Shown: positions 25,804 to 34,697, counted from the first letter of the stretch. The stretch: DNA of 64,000 nt from CAZSBB01 sp964605235 (GCA_964605235.1 CAZSBB010000011.1:62001-126000), one strand, 5' to 3'. The notes: a model not told the origin generated them from the letters alone. Program-made: numbers and translations.

Positions 25804-26139
25804 ATGTCACGCGCCGAACCGACTTGTGGGAAATGTCATTACGATCTGACGGGGCTGCCGGAGGCGGGGCGTTGCCCGGAGTGCGGCAACGTGTACAACC
25901 TGCGGCAGGGGTTGGGGGTGGTGCAGGAAGTGGATCCGGAGGTGCGTGGGCAGCGTCTGGTGGCGCGTTTGCGGACCATCGGGCTGGTGGGGGCGGGGTT
26001 GTGCATGCTGATCTGCGCCGGGGCGCTGACGCCGCTGGCGCGCGACTGGCGTCGGCCGGTGACGGTGGGCGGGTTCTTCGCGGTGCTCTGTTTTATCGGC
26101 GCCATCACCAGCTATCTCTACGAGCGTGAGGACGAGTAG
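25804..26139 (+). CDS. Small zinc-ribbon membrane protein
   Basis: A 111-residue protein with an N-terminal C-x2-C-x-YDLTGLPE-x4-CPECG ribbon (CGKCHYDLTGLPE, CPECG), a soluble linker and two TM helices at ~58-78 and ~88-106, ending in an acidic YEREDE tail. This YDLTGLP type of ribbon is very common in Planctomycetota membrane proteins of unknown role. Likely inner-membrane. Confidence 0.75.
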   Translation: MSRAEPTCGKCHYDLTGLPEAGRCPECGNVYNLRQGLGVVQEVDPEVRGQRLVARLRTIGLVGAGLCMLICAGALTPLARDWRRPVTVGGFFAVLCFIGAITSYLYEREDE

Positions 26140-26317
26140 CGCCAGCGCGTCCCAATAACAGGGCGCCGACAACGCGGATGCTGGGCGCGTCATTTCCCCT
26201 GGGCTCAAGTCCAACCACCGACTGGTCGATCCTGAGCAGGGTAGCTCGAAGTGACGCCTTCCGGGCCAAGCGCGGTCCATTCGTAATCCTTTACAGCCTC
26301 CGCGAAAGGCCAAATTC

Positions 26318-26698
26318 ATGAGTGCAAGTGGTGTGAAGCCGGCGATCGATCCCGAGACGATTGCTTGTCTGCGCGAACTGGATGACCCGCAATTCCTGCG
26401 TGAGCTCATCGAAACCTTCATGGTCGATGCCCAGGAACGGCTGGCGGCGATGACGGTGGCGCTGGCGGGGGAAGACCCGCGTACGTTCGCCAAAGTGGCG
26501 CATGCCTTCAAGGGCGCAGCCGGGGCGATCGGCGCCCTGCCCCTGGCGGCGCTGGCCGAGAAGATGCAGCATGTGACCAGCGCCGGGCAGCTCGATGAAG
26601 CCGAGGCTTTGCTGTGCGCCTGTCAACAGGAATACGACCGCGTGGAGCCGGCGCTGCGGGAGGTGATGCGCTCACTGGAGTCTGCGCAGGCGGCATAA
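26318..26698 (+). CDS. Hpt domain protein
   Basis: A 126-residue single-domain histidine phosphotransfer protein. The helix-bundle motif VAHAFKGAAGAIGALPLAALAEKM contains the phospho-accepting His near residue 68. An upstream FLRELIETFMVDAQERLAAM helix fits the family. AAAGG lies eight bases before the ATG. It would pass phosphate between a hybrid kinase and a response regulator; neither is in the window, so it is an orphan here. The 178 bases before it hold nothing recognisable. Confidence 0.9.
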   Translation: MSASGVKPAIDPETIACLRELDDPQFLRELIETFMVDAQERLAAMTVALAGEDPRTFAKVAHAFKGAAGAIGALPLAALAEKMQHVTSAGQLDEAEALLCACQQEYDRVEPALREVMRSLESAQAA

Positions 26699-26786
26699 TC
26701 TTTCCGCCGGCGGCTCACCACCCGGCTATGATGCTTCGGGCAGCGCGGGGGCCCGGTGCCGCCCTCGCCTTTCCCGGAGCGCGGGC

Positions 26787-27257
26787 ATGACTGCAACCGA
26801 GCCAACCTCGCCGACCCACCCGCCGGTGCGTCATGTCCTCATCGCCGGCTATGGCCCGGTCGGGCGCGTGGTGGCGGACCTGCTGGAAAAGATCGGCGTC
26901 GCCGTCACCGTGATCGACCGCAACGCCGTCACCTGTGAGCGGCAGGCGCAACTGGACCGGCGGGTCGTGCATGGCGACGCCAGTGACCCGGCGGTGCTGC
27001 GCGACGCGGGCCTGTGCGATGCCGATGCGTTGATCCTGGCGATTCCCGATGAGGATGAAGCCATCCAGGCCTGTCGGGTGGCGCGGCAGATCAATCAGGA
27101 CATCTTCATCGCTGTGCGCACCAATTACCTGAGCAAAGGCCTGGGCGCCACCGTTGCCGGCGCCGACAGCGTGGTGGTGGAGGAAGTGGTCACCGCCGAA
27201 GCCATGAAGGCCGCGGTGCTCGAAGGCCTGCTGCATGGCCGGGGGCACGCGCCCTGA
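26787..27257 (+). CDS. TrkA-N (RCK) NAD-binding protein
   Basis: A 156-residue Rossmann protein. Residues ~16-40 hold the dinucleotide-binding motif VLIAGYGPVGRVVADLLEK, and after the second strand the acidic residue in VTVIDRNA binds the ribose. HGDASDPAVLRDAGLCDADAL is the next family block. It is an RCK_N-only protein without a channel or TrkA-C domain, like the N domains that gate potassium uptake. GGAG seven bases upstream of the ATG. Confidence 0.85.
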   Translation: MTATEPTSPTHPPVRHVLIAGYGPVGRVVADLLEKIGVAVTVIDRNAVTCERQAQLDRRVVHGDASDPAVLRDAGLCDADALILAIPDEDEAIQACRVARQINQDIFIAVRTNYLSKGLGATVAGADSVVVEEVVTAEAMKAAVLEGLLHGRGHAP

Positions 27258-27321
27258 CGCACCCGGGTTGCCTCCGTGCGCACTTCACCACCACCGCAAC
27301 TACCGCGCTCGTCCCGCCACA

Positions 27322-27352
27322 ACTGCGTGTTCTCTGTGGCTCTGTGAGAGAT
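27322..27352. repeat. Isolated copy of the CACAGAG/ACACGGAG repeat
   Basis: TTCTCTGTGGCTCTGTGAGA-like sequence between TrkA-N and lspA, matching the inverted copies near 595-740. Non-coding gap of ~106 bases. Confidence 0.5.
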
Positions 27353-27363
27353 ACGCTTGAGCA

Positions 27364-28065
27364 TCAGCGCGGGGCTTTTTTCGCCGGCGCTTTTTCTTCC
27401 GGGCCTGGCGGGCGAAACTGCAACAGCACCACCAGACACAGCACGCCGCAGACCAGGGCGGCGTCGGCGACGTTGAAGAGCCAGGGATACACCTCGCGCG
27501 CGCCGCCGGGCCAGCTTAGATCGAACGGCAGATTCCACCCCGGCAGCAGCCAGAACATGTCGCGGACCGCGCGGAACATGATGCGGTCGTACAGGTTGCC
27601 AAACGCCCCGGCGAGGATCAGCGCCAGGCACAGATGCAGCACACGGTCGCGGGCGTCGCTTTTCCAGAACATGCGGCCGATGAGTCCCGCCGCCACGAGG
27701 CAGACGACCACGAACAACCATTGCTGCCCCTTGCCCAGGCCGAACACCGCGCCGGTGTTGGTGGTCAGCCGGAGCGAGAGCAGGTGGGGGATGACCGGAA
27801 CCGGTTCGTGGGGGGGGATCGCCGAGGCGTCGCCGGGGTAGCGTGGGTCCAGCTCAATGGGGATGCCCGCGACGTAGCGGAAGCAGACGTCTTTGATGAT
27901 CAGATCGCTGGCGAAGACCGCCAGCAGGGTGATGGTGAAGAAGAGGATCGCCCGGCGGGAGCGGCCGGCGCTCAGAGGCGGGTCCGGCAACGGCAAAGAG
28001 GACGCGCCAAGCGCCGGCGCGGGATCGGCAGCGGAGGTCGGCTTGGAAGAGGTCGCCTCGTTCAT
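27364..28065 (-). CDS. lspA: Signal peptidase II (lipoprotein signal peptidase)
   Basis: A 233-residue inner-membrane aspartyl protease that removes the signal peptide from prolipoproteins after diacylglyceryl transfer. The catalytic Asp pair is seen in GNLYDRIMFRAVRDMF and in YPWLFNVADAALV; NTGAVFGLGKGQQW is another conserved block. Four TM helices. The N-terminus has a ~35-residue Pro/Ala-rich extension and the C-terminus a basic KAPAKKAPR tail, so it is longer than typical (~165). Lipoproteins in the window (SpoIID-like, amidohydrolase) would be substrates. Confidence 0.9.
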   Translation of the reverse strand: MNEATSSKPTSAADPAPALGASSLPLPDPPLSAGRSRRAILFFTITLLAVFASDLIIKDVCFRYVAGIPIELDPRYPGDASAIPPHEPVPVIPHLLSLRLTTNTGAVFGLGKGQQWLFVVVCLVAAGLIGRMFWKSDARDRVLHLCLALILAGAFGNLYDRIMFRAVRDMFWLLPGWNLPFDLSWPGGAREVYPWLFNVADAALVCGVLCLVVLLQFRPPGPEEKAPAKKAPR

Positions 28066-28101
28066 GCCCCTCGTCGTTGCGGCGGAAGGGAGAGGATCGG
28101 A

Positions 28102-28965
28102 TCAGACCGGCAGGCCGCGCCGTTCACGGTCGCGCGCCACGTCAATGGTGTACTTGGCCCAGGGCTTGGCGTCGAGTCGCGCTTTGCCGATGGGCTGACC
28201 GGTTTCCAGGCAGACGCCGTAGATGCCCTGTTTCATGCGCAGCAGGGCATCGTCAATGCGTTCGAGCAGTTCGCGTTCGGACTCCATCAGCTCCAGGGCG
28301 AACTCCTGCTCGTACTGATCGGTGCCGACGTCCGCCATGTGCTCGTAGCTGATGCCCTCGCTGCGGACGCGGGAGCCGTCTTTGAGGGCGGCGACGTCGC
28401 CGAGGATTTCAGCGCGTTTTTCCATCAGGATCTGGCGGTACGCGTCGAGGTCCTTTTTGGACAGGCCGGATTTGATCTTCTTGAGATCATCAATGCTCAG
28501 CTGGCGTGATTCGATGATGACGCGGGCCTGGTTTTCCCGGCCGCGGTGGAGGCTTTCACGGATTTTGGCGACCCGTTCGGACAGGCCGTTGACTTTCACG
28601 GCTTGACCATTGCGGGGGTTGTTGGCGGTGGGCATAGTGACAGCGCGGCGTTGGGGCTTGCGGGTGGGTTTCTTGGTGACGATGGTCAAAGCTTTGCCAC
28701 GCTTGGGTTTGGAGCTGGTCGTGCTCTTGGCGGCGGGCTTGGCGGGAGCGGATTTGGCAGCGGATTGCGGGGTGGATTTCTTCTTGGTCACGGGTTTTTT
28801 GCTCACAGACTTGCGGCTCACCCGCTTCTGACTGGCGGGCTTGGCGGACGTTTTCTTCGCAGCCGCCTTTTTGCTGATGGACTTACCGGGGGCGGCCTGT
28901 TTGACGTTGCGGGCGCGGCTGGGAGCAGCGCTCTTCGCTTTCTTCTTCGTCGTCTTTTTCGCCAC
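28102..28965 (-). CDS. DksA/TraR-like protein with lysine-rich histone-H1-like N-terminus
   Basis: About 287 residues. The first ~120 residues are Lys/Ala/Ser/Pro rich with KKPVTKK, KPTRKP and similar repeats, like histone H1-type tails. The C-terminal ~150 residues carry a DksA/TraR layout: a long helix pair (LSKKDLDAYRQILMEKRAEIL, MESERELLERIDDALLRMKQG) followed by YGVCLETGQPIGKARLDAKP. Only one of the four zinc-finger cysteines is present. Start GTG 28965 is preceded by GAGGGAG; the longer frame to 29070 adds unrelated residues. It may bind DNA through the tail and RNA polymerase through the core (inference). Confidence 0.8.
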   Translation of the reverse strand: MAKKTTKKKAKSAAPSRARNVKQAAPGKSISKKAAAKKTSAKPASQKRVSRKSVSKKPVTKKKSTPQSAAKSAPAKPAAKSTTSSKPKRGKALTIVTKKPTRKPQRRAVTMPTANNPRNGQAVKVNGLSERVAKIRESLHRGRENQARVIIESRQLSIDDLKKIKSGLSKKDLDAYRQILMEKRAEILGDVAALKDGSRVRSEGISYEHMADVGTDQYEQEFALELMESERELLERIDDALLRMKQGIYGVCLETGQPIGKARLDAKPWAKYTIDVARDRERRGLPV

Positions 28966-29114
28966 GGACTCGGCTCCCTCTCGGCTGCGGAACCCCTTTT
29001 CGGTAATGTCCCGGCCGGTGTGGAAATGCTCGACCGGCCCCAAGTTGCAAGCCCGGCAGTGTAGCTCCAATTTTCCTGCCCAGCAAGCGGAGCCGGTGGC
29101 GGAATCCGGCGAAA

Positions 29115-29155
29115 TCCTGTTAGTTATTACATGTAAATCATTTATGAACTCTGTG
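29115..29155. promoter_or_regulatory. AT-rich upstream region of the DksA-like gene with TTACATGTAA dyad
   Basis: A short AT-rich stretch with a perfect 10-base palindrome (29126-29135) 160 bases upstream of the GTG start, in an otherwise GC-rich context. A promoter or operator for the minus-strand gene is plausible; no clear -35/-10 pair is certain. Confidence 0.3.
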
Positions 29156-29191
29156 ATGCTTTTGATGGGGTAGGTATTTCGGCATTGGGGG

Positions 29192-30595
29192 TTAGTAGGG
29201 TTGCACGACGGTGGCGCCCGGGTAATAAGCCTGCAGAATCTGGATCGGGTCTACACCCGCCTGCGCCATGCCCTGGGCGCCCCACTGGCACATCCCCACG
29301 CCGTGTCCGTGGCCGCGGCCTTCCTCGATGAGCAGCGTGCGACCTTCATTGCGCAGCCGCACGAAACTGCTCTTGAGCGTCAGCGCCGCAGGCACGGCGC
29401 CCAGGCCGGGGGCCGCCATGTTGCAGGCGAAGCGGAATTGCTCGGCGCCCAGGTAGTACTGCTGACCGGCCTGATCGATCACCATGAAGCGGATCGGCCG
29501 GCTGGCGCTGTTGTTCGCCGCCACCCGCACCTCGCGCAGCGCCCGCAAACCCGCCACCGGATGTTTGTTGGCTGCCCCCCAGGCCGCCATGCGAATCGTC
29601 AGCTCGTTGTAATCCCGGCGGATCGGCCCCCAGCGGAACGTCGAAGCGTTCTGACACCAGCGATCCTCGCGCCCCCCCCGCAAGGGCGGAATGTTTTCGC
29701 CCTCGGGAAACGCGAACGCCGCATCCTGGCTGGTCCCGCCGCAGCAACTGCTGTAGTAGGCGGGCACCACGCGCCCGTCCCACGCCAGCAGCATCCCGCG
29801 CGTTCGCCGCGCTGCTTCCGACGCCTTGGCGCTGACGCTGGCGCCGACATACGCCTGGCTGGCGACGCCGGCTTCAAGGTCGAAATGCCGCGCCTGGTAG
29901 CGATGCGCCTGGCACACCGCATACGACCGGGCGGCAATCGCCTGCGCAGCAAATGCGCCCGGATGCCAGTTGCGATACAGCTCCTTCTCCAGCACCCCCG
30001 GCAAATAGCTTTCCAGCGCGACATGGTTGATCACATCCAGCGCAGCCGGGGCGTCCACCCGGGCGTGCACCACCACCGTGCCCGGGTACGCCACCCCGTC
30101 CACCAGCACCGGGCGGCCGTCGCCAGTGGTGATGCTCAGCGAAGGCACGTTCCACCCCATCGGCGCGCTGCCGGTGGCGGCAATGGCGAACCCCTGCTGC
30201 CAACGCGAAATCCGCACCGGCCCCCGCAATGTGCGCGGCTGCGCCAACGACTGATGCAGCGGCCCCGGCCCCACCGTCAACGAATGGCTGCCCGAACAGG
30301 TCACGCTGGGCGCCTGCGCCAGCAAACGCACCCGCACCAGTGGCTCCTGACGCACCTGCGAAACCAGCGGCGGCTGCGGCGCTGCCTGCGTCAGCACACG
30401 CGGCGACTCGATCGGCTGGCGTCGTTCCACCACCGGCACCGGCGCCGGCGGCAAAGTCTGATACCCCGGCTTCGCCTCCGGATGACACCCGCTCGTCAGC
30501 AGCGCTCCCGTCATCCCCAGCAACACACTGACCGCCGCCGCGATGCTCGCGGGTCGCCAATGCCATAACCTTTCGGGAAACGCACGCCGGATCAT
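29192..30595 (-). CDS. SpoIID/LytB-domain lipoprotein
   Basis: About 467 residues. ATG 30595 gives a lipoprotein signal: basic start, hydrophobic core, then LLTSGC (lipobox with Cys ~36), cleaved by LspA. The SpoIID domain is seen in LESYLPGVLEKELYRNWHPG, AFAAQAIAARSYAVCQAH and, at the end, GHGHGVGMCQWGAQGMAQAG. SpoIID-like proteins bind or cleave glycan strands stripped of peptides. Pro/Gln-rich linker between. GAGG is eight bases upstream of the start. Confidence 0.88.
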   Translation of the reverse strand: MIRRAFPERLWHWRPASIAAAVSVLLGMTGALLTSGCHPEAKPGYQTLPPAPVPVVERRQPIESPRVLTQAAPQPPLVSQVRQEPLVRVRLLAQAPSVTCSGSHSLTVGPGPLHQSLAQPRTLRGPVRISRWQQGFAIAATGSAPMGWNVPSLSITTGDGRPVLVDGVAYPGTVVVHARVDAPAALDVINHVALESYLPGVLEKELYRNWHPGAFAAQAIAARSYAVCQAHRYQARHFDLEAGVASQAYVGASVSAKASEAARRTRGMLLAWDGRVVPAYYSSCCGGTSQDAAFAFPEGENIPPLRGGREDRWCQNASTFRWGPIRRDYNELTIRMAAWGAANKHPVAGLRALREVRVAANNSASRPIRFMVIDQAGQQYYLGAEQFRFACNMAAPGLGAVPAALTLKSSFVRLRNEGRTLLIEEGRGHGHGVGMCQWGAQGMAQAGVDPIQILQAYYPGATVVQPY

Positions 30596-30649
30596 CCGTG
30601 ATCCTCGTTGAGTGGTGAGTCGGAGGATTATACCGCGCGGGTTAAGACA

Positions 30650-30857
30650 TTTTTTTTGCCACGGATGAACACGGATAAGAGATTTGCTGATTGGTTGATT
30701 GGGGATTTGTTGAGCTGGCGAGTTACTCATCCGCTCAGTAAGCAGCCGAGAACCAGCCAGGCTTGCAAATCTCAAATCTCCCCATCAACCCGTCATCCCG
30801 TCCATCAACCCATCCCAGTCTTCATCCGTGTTTATCCGTGTTCATCCGTGGCCAAAA
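30650..30857. repeat. Imperfect hairpin element of the GCCACGGATGAACACGG family
   Basis: Left arm TTTTTTTTGCCACGGATGAA then CACGGATAAGAG from 30650; right arm ends TTCATCCGTGGCCAAAA at 30857. The interior also pairs partly (GATTGGTTGATTGGGGATTT against ATCTCCCCATCAACC). It has the same layout as 17270-17532 with more drift. Non-coding. Confidence 0.8.
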
Positions 30858-30864
30858 CTGCCTT

Positions 30865-31770
30865 TTACTTCGCGAATGTAAACCCGCCGAGTTTTTCCAC
30901 CACCTGCGCCATCGCCTGCGTGCCCAGCTTGCCGCCGCCGTTGGCTTGCACCGCGCGGAAGTAGGTCTCCGCCAGCGCCAGTCCCGCCAGCGGCAGCTTC
31001 AGTTCCCGGCCGGTGTTCAGCACGATGTTCAGATCCTTGAGCACCAGATCGATCATGAACCCCGGATTGAAATTGCCCTGAGCGATCTTCGGCCCCAGGT
31101 TGGCCAGTTGCCATGACCCGCCGGCGCCCGCCGAGACGACCTGAATCATCTTGTCCAGGTCCAGCCCGCTCTGCTGGGCGAGCGCCAGCGCTTCGCAGGT
31201 GCCCAGCAGACTCAGCGACACCGCGATCTGGTTGCACGCCTTGCAGGTCTGGCCCAGGCCCGCTTCGCCCAGCAGGGTGACGCTCTTGCCCATCGCCTTG
31301 AGCAGCGGCTCAATGGTGGCGAAGTGTTCCGCCGGGCCGCCGACCATGATGCTCAGCGTCGCGTTGCGCGCCCCGACATCGCCGCCGGAGACGGGGGCGT
31401 CGAAAAAGATGATCCCACGCTCGGCCAGACGGGCGGCAATGGCTTTGGTCGCCACCGGATTGATGGTCGAGTTGTCCACCACGATGGCGCCCGCCTTGGC
31501 GCTGCCGGCGACGCCGTCTTCGCCCAGCAGCACCGCTTCCACATCCGGCGTATCGGTGACGTTGGTGAAGATCACCTGCGCACCTTTGGCCGCCACCTCC
31601 GCCGGCGAAGCCGCCACCGTCGCGCCCTGCTGTTTGAGCGCCTCACATTTGGCTTTGGTGCGATTCCAGACGATCAGCTCATAACCCGCTTTGCGCAGGT
31701 TCGCCGCCATCGCCGCCCCCATGATGCCCATGCCGATGTAACCCACTCTGGTGATCGCAGCGCCCGCCAT
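30865..31770 (-). CDS. 3-hydroxyisobutyrate dehydrogenase-family oxidoreductase
   Basis: A 301-residue beta-hydroxyacid dehydrogenase. The NAD(P)-binding motif is at the N-terminus (RVGYIGMGIMGAAMAANL), then the substrate-binding FFDAPVSGGDVGARNATLSI and the catalytic-Lys region GLGQTCKACNQIAVSLSL. ATG 31770 has AAGGAG seven bases upstream; the longer frame to 32055 crosses the toxin gene on the other strand. Exact substrate (3-hydroxyisobutyrate, tartronate semialdehyde, glyoxylate) cannot be told from the sequence. Confidence 0.9.
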   Translation of the reverse strand: MAGAAITRVGYIGMGIMGAAMAANLRKAGYELIVWNRTKAKCEALKQQGATVAASPAEVAAKGAQVIFTNVTDTPDVEAVLLGEDGVAGSAKAGAIVVDNSTINPVATKAIAARLAERGIIFFDAPVSGGDVGARNATLSIMVGGPAEHFATIEPLLKAMGKSVTLLGEAGLGQTCKACNQIAVSLSLLGTCEALALAQQSGLDLDKMIQVVSAGAGGSWQLANLGPKIAQGNFNPGFMIDLVLKDLNIVLNTGRELKLPLAGLALAETYFRAVQANGGGKLGTQAMAQVVEKLGGFTFAK

Positions 31771-31888
31771 GTGCCAGCTCCTTGCAGCGGAATGAAAAGC
31801 GCAGCCTACCGCAAATCTCCGCGTATCGCCTTTCGGAACGCTCCCCGACGGCATTGACATATTTGTCATAACCTCCAACAATGATCGA

Positions 31889-32143
31889 ATGGTGAGCGTG
31901 TGGTTCAGCGCGGCCGCGCAGCGGCAGGTCGAACGTCTGCCCAAGGTGGTGCGGGCTCGGCTGGTGCGGGTGGTGCATGAACTGGAGCGCTGGCCGCAGG
32001 TCAGCGGAGTCAAGGCGCTGCGTGGCAACCGGACCGGCGCATACCGCAAACGCACCGGCGATTATCGCATCATCTTTCGGGTGGAAGACGCGCGGCTGGT
32101 GATCGAAAGCGTGGGCCACCGCCGCGAGGTATATGAGGATTGA
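31889..32143 (+). CDS. RelE/ParE-family toxin
   Basis: Eighty-four residues, the normal size of the fold: VWFSAAAQRQVERLPKVVRA, LVRVVHELERWP, VKALRGNRTGAYRKRTGDYR and IIFRVEDARLVIESVGHRR. The basic GAYRKRTGDYRIIF block is as in RelE-type mRNA interferases. It precedes the antitoxin gene by four bases, so toxin comes first as in some hig-like pairs. No strong ribosome-binding site. Confidence 0.85.
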   Translation: MVSVWFSAAAQRQVERLPKVVRARLVRVVHELERWPQVSGVKALRGNRTGAYRKRTGDYRIIFRVEDARLVIESVGHRREVYED

Positions 32144-32147
32144 TCCC

Positions 32148-32519
32148 ATGACCAACGTGCAAAGCATTGAGATTGAAGGCAAACGCTTCGTGCTGGTGCC
32201 CGCCGCGGAATACGAACGGCTGCGCCGCGGCAGCCCACGCGCCAAAGCGCGCGGAAGCGGTATGCCGCCTTTGCCTCCCGCCGACGCCGATGGCGCTCGA
32301 CCCGCCGCCGACTTCCTGGCGGTCAGCATTGCCCGCGATGTCATCCGGGAACGCCAGGCGCTGGGCTTATCGCAAGCGCAACTGGCGCGCCTGGCGGGGG
32401 TGCGCCAGGAAACCGTTTGTCGGCTGGAAACCGGCAAGCATTCGCCGGTGGCGCGGACGGTGGAAAAAATTGAACGCGCGTTGGCGACCGCTCGCCGAAC
32501 CGCCGCGAAGCGCGCGTGA
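32148..32519 (+). CDS. Antitoxin, Xre-type HTH with N-terminal extension
   Basis: About 123 residues. The N-terminus (SIEIEGKRFVLVPAAEYERL) resembles the short start of prevent-host-death/XRE-antitoxins, then a Pro-rich linker, then an HTH_3 domain: RERQALGLSQAQLARLAGVR and QETVCRLETGKHSPVARTVE. ATG 32148 follows GAGGA; the earlier ATG 32133 overlaps the toxin gene. Binds and represses the pair's promoter in such modules (family knowledge). Confidence 0.85.
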   Translation: MTNVQSIEIEGKRFVLVPAAEYERLRRGSPRAKARGSGMPPLPPADADGARPAADFLAVSIARDVIRERQALGLSQAQLARLAGVRQETVCRLETGKHSPVARTVEKIERALATARRTAAKRA

Positions 32520-32551
32520 CTGGGCGTGAACCGTTTTTGCCGCCGAGTTGC

Positions 32552-33505
32552 TTACCGCACCTGCCAGCGGATGCAGCCGAACAGCTCTTGCAGGCGCGCC
32601 AGGCGCGCGGCATCGAGATACGGATGGGGCGGCTCACACGCCTTGAGGTTCTGCCGCAGCCGATCCGGATTGCGCGAGCCCACGCAACAACTGCTCACCT
32701 TCTGGCACAGCACATAACGCAGCGCCGCTTCGGGGATGGAGTACGGCTTGAGGAAGTCGAACAGGTCCGCATCGGTGTATGGCGAAGCGTTGGGCAGGTT
32801 GCCGTGGGCGATGTGCCGACGAATGGTTTCGTGGGCTTCGGTGACGCCGACTAAGCCTGAGCCGCGCCACGCCTGGTTCAGCGGCATCATCACCACCGTG
32901 CCCACGCCATGCTTCTCGCACAGCGGCAGCACGCTGTCGACGGCCGTCTGCAGCAGGAAGTTCACCGTCAGCATCACCACGTCAAACGCGCCGCTGGGCA
33001 CCGCCTTCTGCAGCACTTCATGCGTGCCGTCGGCCTCGGACAATTCGCTGATGCCGATGAAGCGGATCTTGCCCTCCCGTTTCATCTGCAACATGGCGTC
33101 GTAGGTGCCGTCGGACATGAAGCGGTCGAACGACTCCATCGTCCGCATGCCATGGCCCAGCAGGATGTCCAGCCGATCGCGCTGCAGACGCTGCAGGCTG
33201 CCCTCCACCGCCGCGCGCAGGCCAGCCGGCGAGCCGGTGTACTTCGCTTCGGGCGCGAAGCTGTCGTACGGCAGATACTTGGTCTGCACGATCACATCGT
33301 CGCGCCCCTTGAACGCTTTGCCCAGGCAGATTTCCGCGTGGCCTTCGCTGTATTTCTCCGCGGTGTCGAACAGGTTGACCCCGCCCTCGCGCGCGGCATG
33401 GAGCGTGGCGATGAACTGCTCGGGATTGTCATCCGCCCCGCGCGAAGCGCCGTAGCTGATCTCCGAAACCTGCAAACCCGTCTTGCCCAGTGGCCGATAC
33501 TGCAT
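32552..33505 (-). CDS. Aldo/keto reductase
   Basis: A 317-residue (beta/alpha)8 NADPH-dependent oxidoreductase. Seen: MQYRPLGKTGLQVSEISYGA at the start, GVNLFDTAEKYSEGHAEICL (catalytic Asp and Tyr), the Lys of IVQTKYLP, DILLGHGMRTMES (His) and a C-terminal C-rich VLCQKVSSCCVGSRNPDRL. ATG 33505 has GGGAG seven bases upstream. It is in a stretch with a Gfo/Idh/MocA gene on the same strand, typical of sugar or inositol metabolism loci. Confidence 0.9.
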   Translation of the reverse strand: MQYRPLGKTGLQVSEISYGASRGADDNPEQFIATLHAAREGGVNLFDTAEKYSEGHAEICLGKAFKGRDDVIVQTKYLPYDSFAPEAKYTGSPAGLRAAVEGSLQRLQRDRLDILLGHGMRTMESFDRFMSDGTYDAMLQMKREGKIRFIGISELSEADGTHEVLQKAVPSGAFDVVMLTVNFLLQTAVDSVLPLCEKHGVGTVVMMPLNQAWRGSGLVGVTEAHETIRRHIAHGNLPNASPYTDADLFDFLKPYSIPEAALRYVLCQKVSSCCVGSRNPDRLRQNLKACEPPHPYLDAARLARLQELFGCIRWQVR

Positions 33506-33642
33506 TGCTTGACTCCCGTGCGCTGCCAACACTTTGCTTCACGGACTCCCCGAAATCCCGCAGATTCACCTGCCACTCATCTGCGGGCGTCCTGACCCAT
33601 ATGCCCGTAATTGCTCGTTCACATCATCTACAACTCTTCCAT

Positions 33643-33696
33643 CCCTGCCTTCATCTCTCTCCTGCCTTTATCCGTGTTCATCTGTGGCACAAAAAG
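33643..33696. repeat. One-sided copy of the GCCACGGATGAACACGG repeat
   Basis: TTTATCCGTGTTCATCTGTG then GCACAAAAAG matches the right arms at 17490 and 30821. No left arm is present nearby. Lies in the ~200-base gap between the aldo/keto reductase and Gfo/Idh genes, where I see nothing else. Confidence 0.65.
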
Positions 33697-33707
33697 CTCC
33701 ACCACAA

Positions 33708-34697
33708 TCACAGATAAATCGTCTTGCCTGCATCGCGGGAGCGGATGGCGGCATCCTGGATGCGCACGTAGCGCAAGCCGTCGTGATGGTCGGGGTGGAT
33801 TTCCTTGCCCTGCTCGATGGCGGCAATGAGTTCGTGGTAGTGGTCCCAGCGGTCGCCGCCGGACTGGACGCGCTGCGAGGCGTAGCTGCCTTCTTCGGTG
33901 CTGGTGTACCACTGGGCGGAGAACCAGTTGTGCTTGATCAGGCCGCGTTCGCCGATGATTTCAAAGTTGATCCGCGAGCCGCATTTCCAACTGGGATCGA
34001 CGACCCAGTGCACATCGAACTGCAGATGTCGGCCGCCTTTGGTGTGCACGTGAATGCTGTTGACGTCGTCCTGTTTGAAGGGGCGCGCATAGTTGCCCGC
34101 GACGCAGGTGACGGCTGCGGGTTCATCGCCGGTGAGCGTCAGGAAGGTGTCGAACACATGCGGGTCATACTCGGCGGGGGGGAAGCATAGGTCACGATCC
34201 AGCAGCCAGCCCGAGGGGGCGAAGGGCACGCCGACCAGCTGGTAGAACGCCGCTTTGATCGGCCCGATGACGCCGTCGGGCGCCGTCCAGAGGCGGAGCT
34301 GTTCAAACAGATCGCACGAGAGCGCCCGCAACGTGGGGTGGAAGCATTTGACGCCGGCTTTATCAATGGCGGCGACGATGCGCTCGCCTTCCTCCAGCGT
34401 GCGCGCCAGCGGCTTTTCGAGCATCAGATGCTTGCCCGCAGCGCACGCGGCTTCCACCAGTTCCGCATGGGTGAACACCGGCGTGAGCACCGCCACGATG
34501 TCCACCTGCGGATCGTTGATGACTTCCAGCGCGCTGCCGGCCGCCTTGGCGCCGCTGAGGGCGACCGCTTCCTGAGCGCGCCCGGTGGCGGGGTCGAACA
34601 CGCTGACGCATTTGAGCCGCGTGGATTTTTCGAACGCATGGAAGTGCCGGAGCCACACTTCACCACAACCGAGGACGCCCACACCGTAGGTTTTCAT
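33708..34697 (-). CDS. Gfo/Idh/MocA family oxidoreductase
   Basis: A 329-residue NAD(P)-binding dehydrogenase. The Rossmann motif GVLGCGEVWLRHFHAF begins at residue ~5, then VDIVAVLTPVFTHAELVEAA and the conserved GKHLMLEKPLARTLEEGERI carry the catalytic Lys-Pro. The C-terminal beta-sheet domain has HTKGGRHLQFDVHWV. ATG 34697 has AAGGCG upstream; the longer frame is rejected. Divergent from the giant exported protein; the 174 bases between hold no clear promoter. Confidence 0.9.
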   Translation of the reverse strand: MKTYGVGVLGCGEVWLRHFHAFEKSTRLKCVSVFDPATGRAQEAVALSGAKAAGSALEVINDPQVDIVAVLTPVFTHAELVEAACAAGKHLMLEKPLARTLEEGERIVAAIDKAGVKCFHPTLRALSCDLFEQLRLWTAPDGVIGPIKAAFYQLVGVPFAPSGWLLDRDLCFPPAEYDPHVFDTFLTLTGDEPAAVTCVAGNYARPFKQDDVNSIHVHTKGGRHLQFDVHWVVDPSWKCGSRINFEIIGERGLIKHNWFSAQWYTSTEEGSYASQRVQSGGDRWDHYHELIAAIEQGKEIHPDHHDGLRYVRIQDAAIRSRDAGKTIYL

